A DNA stretch of 64,000 bases from assembly GCF_002865645.1 (NCBI RefSeq), contig NW_020194638.1:1230160-1294159 (forward strand), given 5' to 3'. The stretch comes from Hyaloscypha bicolor E (lineage: Eukaryota > Ascomycota > Leotiomycetes > Helotiales > Hyaloscyphaceae). Position numbers and translations under genes: made by a program. Within the stretch, counting starts at the first letter, position 1; each line of letters starts with the position of its first letter. Positions 1-10,236 of this stretch are shown piece by piece. The notes beneath the pieces were generated by a model. The model did not search any database and was not told where the DNA came from. It saw nothing but the letters and a program-made list of their open reading frames with translations.

Positions 1-971
1 AAACTCCGAGTTTAGGGGGGACGAACGACATATCGGCAGTTCAAACTCAGCCGAGCGACACGGAAAGCTGCAATGATGAGACCAGGAAACAGTTTCGTGT
101 ATTATTGGACTTCTTATGTTTGTACGAGTACATAGAAACTATGGGATTCAAGGGCTGCAGAAAACGAACTGGGAACGCAAGGGAAACAAAAAGGAGTTCT
201 GAACGATGTCACTTAACCTGAATACGGATTTTGTCGCGAAATTATACCACCTCTTCTCATCTTGAATCGAAAAGGATAGCATTAATTTAAATAACGAGAC
301 ACTGCACCCAAATCCGGAGCCCAAAAGGGGGCGGCTGCACGTGCTGGACCCTTCGCTCTGCCAGGAACAGGCTTTTAATCAATCCATGGCCCCTAGGGAG
401 ATCACTTTCTCGATTTCCAAAGGCAGAATAAATATAGAAGCTCAATCTCCGGCGCAGCACTCATTTCCTGATTTTTTTATCTTCGCCGACTGCTTCCAGC
501 TCAGGTTCTCATGGCATAGAAAAAGGTGACATCAGCTCACCGCATGCGGAAATCCTCAGCTCGCAGCCTCGTCACCACGCCGGCCTTCCGAGTCAGAAAG
601 GTCAAAGTTGCTGTAGAATCCCGCCCGCACATGGTGGCGTGGCAACACCCCAATTATTTGGCAGGTGCCTGACTCAATTGATCAGTCTCACTAATCAGGA
701 CGCTTTCTCTTGCTGATAACCCTCTGCTCTCCTTGTCTCTCCTTGCGACCATGAGCTCCGGTTCACCCATCAGACCTCTTAATTGAAGTGTTGAGAAGGT
801 GAAGCGACGCACTCGTCTGATATTCGAGCCAAGAGGAACCGCTAAACGCCGTCGCATCCTCGCATAATCGGCGTCATCGCCAGCTCCCTTCCCCGCCCCC
901 CGACGAACCCTCGTACAGGCTGAATCCGTGCCTCGCTGCACCACCCACTGCCTCTATATGATCCAGCCGCG
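1..971. other. Upstream intergenic region, no gene seen
   Basis: Only short, overlapping open frames on both strands occur here and none shows a recognisable motif or splice pattern. The last few hundred bases must contain the promoter and leader of the SYLF-domain gene that begins at 972. I see no unambiguous TATA box. Confidence 0.5.
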
Positions 972-3099
972 ATGCAGAAGGTGACTGCCATCCTCCCTTC
1001 GTGGGACAAGACGAAGACTGGAAGCAAGAAGGGCTTCGATAAAGCCTGGGGCTGGGCGGACAAACGTAAGTGAGGAATGGTCCGTTGGCCTCGGATGAAA
1101 ACTGACATCCACAGTCGGCGCCCCTGTCAACAGACTTTCGAACAAGATCGGCTCAGAAGCATTCTGGCCTACGACTCTAGATAAGGAATGCGACAAGGCT
1201 GCTAGGATTCTCAAGTCATTTTGCAGTAAGTCCTCCCTTTCCAGTTCTGGCTACTTGGTGAAAACAAATACTGACTCGGTTTGCAGAAGATGGATTCTAC
1301 GCCGAAGAAGATAGACCTACGACCGAGGGCGTACCGAAGGGCAAACAACGAGTGCTTAAGAAGATCCCCGAGAAGGTCATACAGAATGCGGTCGGTTTGG
1401 CCATTTTCACCACAATGCGGACGGGTCTGTGGATCTCGGGCGCTGGCGGTTCAGGTGTTTTGATTGCGAGGAAAGAAGATGGGGAATGGAGTCCTCCTTC
1501 TGGCATATTGCTTCATACTGCAGGTCTGGGATTTCTAGTTGGTGTCGATATCTACGATTGCGTCGTTGTAATCAACAATCGCAAGGCTCTCGACGCTTTC
1601 ACCAAGATTCGAGCCACATTGGGTGGGGAGATTTCTGCGGTGGCTGGGCCGGTTGGTGTTGGAGGGGTCTTGGAGAATGATGGAAAATGGAAGCAGGCAA
1701 AGTACACAACCACAATCTTAATTAGTCGACGATGAGCTGACATTTTCGCAGTCGTCCTGTTTTCACCTACCTCAAATCTCGAGGATTTTATGCTGGAGTC
1801 CAGGTCGACGGCACAGTGATTATCGAACGGAGCGACGAAAACGAACGCTTCTATGGACAGAGAATTGGCGTTGCAGACATATTAGCTGGAAAAGCTAGAC
1901 ATCCACCATACGAAATTAAAATGCTCATGGAGACAGTGAAGGCAGCGGAAGGACGGGGAGACGTGGACAGAGCTATGATGGCCGAGCTCGCAGACCAACC
2001 AGCGCCAGGAGACGTCGACGTAGAATCACCTACGACAAATGATGGCCCCATATTCGGGATTCCAGAGCCAGATGATCCAGATCCCTTCGGTGTTCTCGCT
2101 TTAGAGCAAGCAGGGCTGGAGATTAGAGAAGCAGGATCAAAAAGCAGACCAGCAAGCACGCAATTCGAATACAACCCCAGCCCTACAAGTCCCATATACA
2201 GCAAATTCCACCGGCGAAGCATGGACACGCTAGGAACCCGAAGTAACAGGGAGAGCTACATGTCTAACCGGAGTTCTCGCACCAGAACTAGCATCGACCG
2301 GGCTACCCAAACCACGGAAATGGGCACGCAAACCGACGACTTCACACCCAGCACCTCACCATCAAGAAGCAACGAACATAAGCGGATAGTAGAAGAAGAT
2401 GAACACCAAACCAGGGAGCCCGAGGAAATCGACTACACCAAAATCGACCTTGGAGAGTTCTCGCATCTAAACCACAACCGGGATTTCGATGGCACGACCG
2501 TGCATGATAGCCCCCGTGAGCACGATGAACACCATGACAACGGAGCCGATAACAGCTACGTCAGCGAAGACGAAGATGACGAGGAAGAGCCCGTCATTTT
2601 CGAGGCCGCGAGTGCACAAGCCACTGTCTTTATGCCCCAAGCCGTGAAGGCGAGAGGTGGACTCGTCGACATCCCGAAACGACCGCCTCCCCCGCCTTTG
2701 CCGCCGCGGAATATGGCGAGAGCGAGTAAGGTGCTCATGGTTGACCAAGCCAGTGGCCAATCTCCCATCCGCAGCCCGACGAAAGATGGGTTCGAGGATG
2801 TGGATTTGCATGGTGTAGATAGTCAGCGGAAGAGCATTGAATCCCAAAAAGCCGTCATCACACCGGAACCGGAAGCGGAAGAGGAAGAGGAGTCAAAGAG
2901 AAAGTCGCTGGAGGAGATGGTAGAGTTGGAGTTGAAGGAATCGAATCTCGATGGTATTTCGCCTATGGTCGAGGAACCGCTTTCCAGTATCGAGGTGCAG
3001 GAAGCGAAGGCTGCGAGACATAGCGAGGAATTGGATGAGAAAGACGACTTTCATAGCATGCCGCCGACTCCGAACGAGCAGCAAATTGAAGTCAAGTGA
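972..3099 (+). CDS. SYLF-domain (Ysc84/DUF500-type) protein with acidic, proline-rich tail
   Basis: Four exons, 972-1065, 1115-1225, 1287-1701 and 1752-3099, give 655 residues; every junction is GT..AG and keeps frame. Residues ~25-280 form a SYLF domain: the FWPTTLDKECDKAA segment opens it, and AVGLAIFTTMRTG and the SAVAGPVGVGG stretch are its usual landmarks, followed by FTYLKSRGFYAGVQVDG. SYLF proteins such as yeast Ysc84 bind phosphoinositides and actin and act in endocytosis. Here there is no SH3 domain. Instead the C-terminal ~370 residues are acidic, Ser-rich and disordered-looking, with one polyproline run (KRPPPPPLPPR) that could be an SH3 ligand. The start is the ATG that opens the first spliced frame. 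Family assignment is secure; the cellular role is inferred. It is followed by ~2 kb without genes. Confidence 0.9.
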
Positions 3100-5111
3100 T
3101 GATTTGATGAGGACACACAAAAAACGACTACTTTACAATAATTGGAGAGGAAGAAGAGGCCTGAGATGGGTATGGGGTTTTTGGGATGGGCATGAAGGAT
3201 GGCGTTGAAGGATAGGACTCTCGTTTTCAATATTAGCGGGGTGAAGTATAAGATTCATATACTTTAACGATGGTCTCTTGGTGGGTTGGGCGGGGAAGTA
3301 AGGAAGCATTGGATGCATTGAAGGCTTCGGGTTCGGCGATCGGTTGGAGAGGTGACGGCCAGCAGATAGATATGGATTCGCTTCAAAATAGGCGAAAAAG
3401 AATTGAAGATGAGAATTGAAAGTTCAAAAAGACTTTTTGCGAGAACTGTTTATTGATGATTGATTGTGGGTGAGATTAGAACAGAGTCACAAATTGGCAA
3501 GCGCCTCAAAAGAATATTAAACGTGGTTGCCACTCAACCAAGAGACTAAGCTCTTCGTTTGCTTTTGCATGATTCTATATGCCTGAGAGATTCTAAGTTT
3601 GCAAATCTCTTCTTTTCGTTGTCACGAACTCATTGACTTGAAATGCATAGGCTGAAAGCCAACCCCAAATCATCCAGATACACGGTCGAACCAAGAGCTT
3701 TTGTTGCCAAGAGCGTTGTTGCTGTTAGAGTGTGAGCAATCTGACGGCTTACCTATCCCTAACTCGCATAATTGCTATTTCTCAATATGTAGTATTTGTC
3801 CAGGGATATGAAAGAAGATTTGAAATACGGGGAGTTGCAGTCAGGTCGAAGCGGAGAAGAGGCAATTAGCCCGCACTTCCTGACTTGATCGAAGCCCGTG
3901 AAGCTCTGCTTGTAGCACCGTCTCCACTTCCACCAGGAAAGTATTTATCGATGACAGTGTTAAAAAAAAAAACTCCTTGTATTTAGTGGAGACAGTTGAG
4001 TGAATGCGAAAATAAAGGATTTATTGCACATCGCAACCAAAGAGCGTTGCCTGATTGGGACATTCTTGACTATCTTGGGTGAATATGAATTTATTGCAAT
4101 CGCACCCAATGCACGAGACGGTTTCTGGGCAATGAGATAAGACTTCCCGGGCCCGGGTCATTCTACTTTCTGCAGCCAAAAGTTCAGAGCCTTTGTTGAG
4201 TCTTCTGCTATCTAGTCTCTTTCGGAATTGCAAAGGCCGTCCCCAAGGACTCAGGGCTGACCCTCTATCTTTTTGTCTAAACCAATGCTCTTACTCCCGC
4301 TGTCCTTCTGAAGTTCCTCCCCCATGCTCATATCTAAATAGGGCTCAAGGCAGTCCCCACAAACACCCTCAATCCTGGCCTCATTCGCCCTTACTTTCTT
4401 GCACTTCAGACGTTCTTTGCCATGGAAATAGGACGCATGGTATGCGCTGCGGTCTGTGTAGGCTTTTGTGTGCTTGCAGGCAGTATAGGTTGTTTTAGTT
4501 ATTAGGTACATCTTGATTACCGGTGTGGGTGGAGGGAGAAGGGAGTGGGAGGGGAAGGGAAAGTGATAGGCGCACTACTGAGATAGTGGAATTTAGAGAG
4601 AGAGGTGGGTGATTCACTTCATTTCCATTTATTTATTTTCTCATCACTTCTCTCTTCTATCGAGCCCAAATCCTTCTTCGGAATTCTTTCGAGATCTCGA
4701 ATCCATTTTATCTTTCATGCAACGTCTCGCGCCGTCCTCTTCCCCTGCCACCGCCAACTACTCCAACCCCTAGTTTCTCACACACTCTCTCGGATTCCAC
4801 CTCATACTAGCCACCACAGCATCTGTCCCTCCAATGCCAACACCGCCGACAATACTCTCCATCTTCTCCATTTCTAGCGTTTCGATAACCGCAACAGCAG
4901 CATATCCAGACCCCTACCAACGAATTAGCAGTGTATTTCTTTAGCGAGGAGAGAGTCGCGAGCGAGCCGGGAGCATGAAACATCCTCCCGACCAGTGAGG
5001 TAACGAGCCCGGGTTATAGGACAAAGGAACAGGTTGGCTACAGAGAGGTGGGTCTTGCTCGATGCCCATCTTCTTGGCCTTTCTCTTTCCAAGAATCGTT
5101 CGTTTTTGGTA
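3100..5111. other. Intergenic, no gene seen
   Basis: Open frames here are short and low in information, several arising from pyrimidine-rich stretches around 4600-4880. I find no domain, tRNA or convincing splice set. The 3' UTR of the SYLF gene probably occupies the first few hundred bases. Confidence 0.5.
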
Positions 5112-5297
5112 CAGCAGAACCTCGCTATAACGATCCCTCGATATAACGATTGGTCCGTGCACCCCATACAAAAACCTCGCAGTATCGTTAGATATTTTCG
5201 GTCCCAAACCCCTGTCACCACCAAAAGTTAACGATAACCTCGCAATATCGTTAAATATTCTCGGTCCCGAGGCAATCGTTATAGCGAGGTTCTGCTG
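5112..5297. mobile_element. 186-bp MITE with 23-bp terminal inverted repeats, pogo/Tc1-like ends
   Basis: The element begins CAGCAGAACCTCGCTATAAC and ends with its exact reverse complement; the inverted repeat is perfect for 23 bp. GTA lies directly outside both ends (5109-5111 and 5298-5300), consistent with insertion at a TA site plus one base. It is too short to encode a transposase, so it must be moved in trans if at all. The ends resemble those of pogo-type elements from memory of the style of such termini; this is an inference and no partner copy is visible in the window. Confidence 0.8.
5175..5268 (+). repeat. Two 31-bp direct repeats inside the MITE
   Basis: Copies at 5175-5205 and 5238-5268 both start CCTCGCA and end TCGGTCCC and differ at only a few positions. 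Their CCTCGC..ATCGTTA core echoes the terminal repeat, so they may be internal transposase-binding sites. Confidence 0.75.
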
Positions 5298-7973
5298 GTA
5301 TGGGAATTAGTTGAGTGGGGTTGTGATTGATTGCTTCGCGTAATTCTGTCTTCTCTGCGGATAGATTGCTGCCACTTGTTTGTTTGAGAAAATCAAGTTT
5401 TGTCTGAATGTTTTGTGTGTGGAGATAGGTATGTTGGGAAGTGAGGAATATTGATTCAATCTCAGTGGAAAGAGAAACGGCTCACACATTTATCAAACTG
5501 GAAATCTTCTATTTTTTTCTAGGTGAAAGCATGTGTTGAATGAGTGAAACGAATCACAAGCCATAGATCTTGATATTAATCCGGGTTGAATGTGATTGAG
5601 AAGAGGAAGCGAGAGTGTTAGGGAGGGGCAAAGGGGTTGCAGCCGAGAAAAATCAGGCATGTGACATGACAGGGTTTCGACACAGCAGCAATGTTTTCAA
5701 CAAATATTTGTGGCATTCAATGATTGGATTATGATGAAACAAGCGGGAATTGCTCTCGGTGCCTATTTAAGGAATATTAGGCAACATGGGCATTAAGAGG
5801 AGCACAGAAAGAAGGGAAAGGGGGTAGTGAAACGGGGCTCGTGAATGTACTTTTCCAGCAAGCTCCGAGGTATTTTGGAACAAATTCCACATTTATGACT
5901 GAACAAATGATGATATTGAATAGAATGGCCATTCTCTGTAGGTATACTGATTCCACTATCCTCCCTCCCACCCTAGCTCAATGCGCGCTTCCTGCCTGAG
6001 GTCTAAGACCTGAGCTTACATATCGAAGCCCAGCATGATACTAACCACCGTCACAGCTGGAACATTTGTAGTACCCGCAGCTGCAGGACGTACCTGATCT
6101 GTTGTATCCGCCACATGCGCAGCATCACCAGCCGTATTTATTTCCGTCCGTGGTATACTTTTCTGTTGGTAGGATGAAAGGCTTGGTGTCTGTTTTGGTA
6201 TGTAAGGTGTCCTGTGGTTACCTGTTTGCATCATTTGTGCTGTACCTTGGGTCTAGTTGAGTTCCGTATGTGTAGATTATAGGTTTTAGAGAGACCACTG
6301 GCCCTCGGCCGAGCATTTATAGCCCGACTTCTCGAGTGGCAGGCTCTCGATTTGTGGAGATATTTCGGTCACTGGACCGTTGACTAGTAAGAAAGAATAA
6401 TGAGACACAGAAAAACGAAGAGAACAGAAATAATTGCATTTAAACCTGTGAATTAAACAAAAGTGCACATACTCGACGAAGACGCTCCCCGGCAGTGAAT
6501 GTACCCCGAACATCTAGCAAGACACTCGTGCTTCCAAGTGGCCAGTCACCAGAAGATATTAATAGACTGGTTCGGACTCGGGACATTCTAAGAAACGCTC
6601 ATTGAAACACCCGCTGCACGAGGATGATCTTCCAAACCATGCACGAGGGTTACCATCCGCATTAAGCCGCTTCAGAGCTCTCCTGATGCAGGTATGCATC
6701 TCTCCACGATATGCCCAGATTGGATGCGAGAGTTTGTTGATAGGACCAGAACCCCATCTCGATGGTTCTTATTTTGCAACATGGGAAACTCAGATTTGGA
6801 GGACTTGAAATCCGGAAGGGAATCACGGAAGGCCTCCAGACTTGGACATGGCTGACATGGTTTTTGGCTTCGAGGACGGCCGCTGTTCACTTTGACCTCG
6901 AATTTCCGCCTTTTCGGCCGCTGCACTGCATCTGCTTGTCGTGTACATCGTGCTCTCTCGCAGCTTGAGGTCGATACTCGAGATATTGATACTGGTGGTG
7001 CCGGGCCGAACAAGGGTGTCCGAGCCGAAGCCAACATCCGGCTCCCTCTGCGCAGCCAAGGCCTGGCTGATCTGACTTCAAGGTTCCGCCTCCAACTTCA
7101 CTACTTCAACCATTTCATCTCTTCCTTCCCAGCATCCCAACATGTAGGTGGACCGAGATAAACACCTTCTTTGCGAGACCACAACGAGTTCCTCGAAGGG
7201 CACTTTCGTATCCAATCACGAGGTCGCTGCTTGCTTCGTCGGCCGTCTTTGAAGGTGCTGCGCTGCGCGGGTACCGGTAAACTGGGCGTGCCGCGTACTT
7301 CGAAGTATGCCACGTGTTTCTGTCTCGACCGAATCCGTTAATGGCTCGAGGCATCAGCACTCTGCGATGACATCCGTGTGTCGCGCAAGTTATCGCTCAT
7401 GGTGACCACGTATTGTATTGCTGCGCCATGACGCCCAGTTCGATTTGTGGCTTATTTCCAAATGCTCCTGGATTGATAAGCCCGGCTGTGAGCATACAGT
7501 ATGCAGAAAGGAACGCTGCGGTAAAGGGACACGCCTCTCTCGTTACAATTTCATGACATTACAAGGCAACGCGACATCGACCCAGCAGAGCTTCCGGGAG
7601 GATGAATCTCCGAACTGGGGCCAATGCTTGGACTGGGCGCGGCCATACTGGCCCTTTAGAAGTCGAATCCAAAAGGCAAGGTGTGGCTTGATGGAACACA
7701 CCTGTGGAAGGGATGATCGACGCGAGATCTCTGATTGGAATCCTGCCTAATATCGGCCTTGACTGGAACCATTCTAAAGTTGCCTTACCCCTTGTGCAGA
7801 TTCGGGCTTGATCACGCTGTCCATGTAAGACCTGCGCCCTCCTACCTTTTTGTCATTCTCAATTACAATAACTACGTCTACGAGGGAAGCCACGATAAGT
7901 AATGGTCAGCTTCGTCACCACTCGACCCTCGCGCCTCGTCCCTTCCTGTTGTAGTAGCGCGATCAAGAACTAG
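5298..7973. other. Intergenic, no gene seen
   Basis: Several frames of 60-120 codons overlap on both strands (for example around 6670-7360 and 7418-7750), but none has a recognisable motif and they contradict one another. I do not annotate any as a gene. The last part should hold the promoter of the sterol reductase. Confidence 0.45.
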
Positions 7974-8073
7974 CATGAGACAGACTTCTTCCATTTGTCA
8001 ATTGCCTTCTCAGTTTTCTTTAAAGTCAATCACTTCCCCAGGACATTTGGGTATCCCATTCTTATCAACAAGA

Positions 8074-9737
8074 ATGGAGGGGATCATCCTCCCTTCGCGT
8101 CACGGCGCAACCGACACACCCCAATTAGCAGACAAACCCAATGGCTCAGTAAAACGACCACGGCTTGCATCTTTTTCACAGACTCGCGATTCAAGTATCT
8201 CCTGGGGTCGGCGACACCATCATGGCTCCTGGTTACATGCATTGGGCTGTGCGGCCATCATGCTATTATGTCCTTGTCTCGTCATTTTCTTACGGGTTGC
8301 CCTTTCTTCCTTTTATGGCTCGTTAAGTGCAGCGTACAACGCCTTATTGGACTTCGGCCCAGCCAATTTCTTCCTGCTATACGCTCCAAGGCCGGATTTC
8401 AAAGTGACGCTTGGATATGGAGTTTGGATATTGCTCCAGGTGGCTCTCTATCAATTCCTTCCCAGCAAATTGAGCACTGGACAATTGACTCCGGCCGGGA
8501 ATCTCCTCAAATACCGGACGAATGGTTTGCTGGCTTGGATCATCACTCATGTTCTGTTCCTCACACTGTCTATCTTTGGTTTTCTTGATCCAGCGATTCT
8601 TGCAAGGCACTGGGAGGCACTTCTCGTCACGGCAAACATAGCTGGGTTTCTCCTCACGGGATTGGCTTATGCAAAAGCTCATCTAAGTCCAACTCACGAG
8701 AAGGATCGAAAGTTCAGTGGTGGGTGTTCCAGAGATGAGGAGAGTTATGAAATGCTGACATGTGACAGGTTCTATCATGTACGACGTGTACATGGGAATT
8801 GAGCTTAATCCTAGGATTGGGAAATATTTTGATTTCAAATTATTCACAAACGGCCGCCCTGGCATTGTTGCGGTATCCAACTATTTCTTTATCCCCATAC
8901 TCCCGGCTCTCTGCCTCCAAAGAAATATCTTGCTAATTCGTTGTAGTGGACTCTGATGTGAGCATTTCAAATTTGATGTCACGTGTAACTCTCTTTCAAA
9001 TTCCTCCCTGAGCAGGTGGAAAATTTGAAATGATCCGAAAATTATACTAATTCGCCGCCAGCGACTTCTCATTCATTGCCTATCAATACCAAACCCATGG
9101 GTACATCACCAAATCAATCTTGGTCTCTACCATTCTTCATACCATATATGTGGTAGACTTTTTCATCAACGAAGATTGGTATCTTCGGACCATCGATATT
9201 TGCCATGATCACTTCGGATTCTATCTCGCATGGGGATCCCTTGTCTGGCTCCCGGCTGTCTACACCCTTCAAACCCAGTACCTCGCCAGAAATCCAATCC
9301 TATGGTCGAACTTCCAAGCAGCAGCAATCCTTATCACAGGAATCGGCGGTTATATCCTCTTCCGCTCCGTCAACCACCAAAAAGACCTAGTTCGCAGAAC
9401 GAAAGGGATCTGTAACCTCTGGGGGGCCCCGGCCAAGGTCCTCCGTGTCAAGTATCAGACCAACGATGGATTGGAGCACGACTCCCTGCTCTTGTTCTCT
9501 GGCTGGTGGGGCTTGGCGAGACATGTGAATTACCTCGGCGATCTCATATTGTCATACTCGATGTGTGCTACTTGTGGATTCACGCATTTGCTACCTTGGA
9601 CCTACGCGATTTTCATGACCATTCTGCTTATTCATCGCTGCTGGAGGGATGAGGAAAGGTGCTCGAAGAAGTATGGAAAGGGATGGGAGGAGTATTGTAA
9701 GAGGGTTCGGTGGGTTATTGTTCCTGGTATCTATTGA
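8074..9737 (+). CDS. 7-dehydrocholesterol reductase-like sterol delta-7 reductase
   Basis: Exons 8074-8719, 8769-8872, 8947-8957 and 9062-9737 give 478 residues, close to the ~475 of animal DHCR7; an in-frame ATG at 7975 would add 33. The family reduces the C7-C8 double bond of sterols with NADPH in the ER membrane. Diagnostic segments are [73 protein letters not shown] and the C-terminal [13 protein letters not shown]. These follow DHCR7 rather than Erg24 (C-14) or Erg4 (C-24) reductases, most clearly at NGRPGIVAW. The protein is rich in membrane helices. The third exon is only 11 nt (codes WTL plus part of I) and is needed to rebuild the conserved motif. Most ascomycetes make ergosterol, which keeps the delta-7 bond, so the gene is notable. 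Neighbours give no pathway context. Confidence 0.9.
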
Positions 9738-10236
9738 ATGAGCATTGTTCTGGCATTGGAAAGAAGAGGTTTTAATCGCTTCTATGCTATTCAGGGTTGT
9801 GCATTATTGTTGGCGAAGGGTTGGTGCAAGTGAGGAGCATTGAAAATTAGAGTTGAAATCAGAGTTGGAGCATTGAAATACCAGAAACGGCAGCGGAAAC
9901 ACACCAGAGCCAACGGATAATGAATAATGAAAAGTCCTTACCTCCTCAACGTAAGCTCGCTACCGCTGCACCGTCATTTGCAAAGAGCTGGCATTTCACG
10001 AAAACTGTTCCATTCGGTTCTACTGAACAAATCCACTCAACTCTCTCCTCTGTTTCCGTCATCTTCTCGCTCCGACTAGTGAACAGAATATTCATCGTGT
10101 ATAAAAGGTTACATCCCCAAATCAACTATCCAGCTTCCTTCTACACACAAAGGTCCATAGAAGACACACCTCCACATCTTCTTTCCACTTTCACTTTCTT
10201 CTACACTCAAAATGCAAACTCTCTCCATGCTTCACC
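9738..10236. other. Intergenic between sterol reductase and antisense gene
   Basis: Convergent spacer holding the 3' UTR of the sterol reductase and downstream sequence of the minus-strand gene that ends at 10237. It contains a TATA-like sequence pointing rightwards, listed separately. Confidence 0.5.
10100..10107 (+). promoter_or_regulatory. TATA-like box before a short plus-strand ORF
   Basis: TATAAAAG is followed ~110 bp later by a CT-rich stretch and ATG at 10212, arranged like a fungal promoter and leader. The ORF behind the ATG has only 38 codons and runs antisense into the end of the minus-strand gene at 10237. It could drive an antisense transcript or be chance. Confidence 0.25.

Noticed and set aside
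5034..5231. 65-codon plus-strand frame
   Set aside because: Most of it lies across the MITE terminus and interior; the translation has no meaning apart from the repeat.
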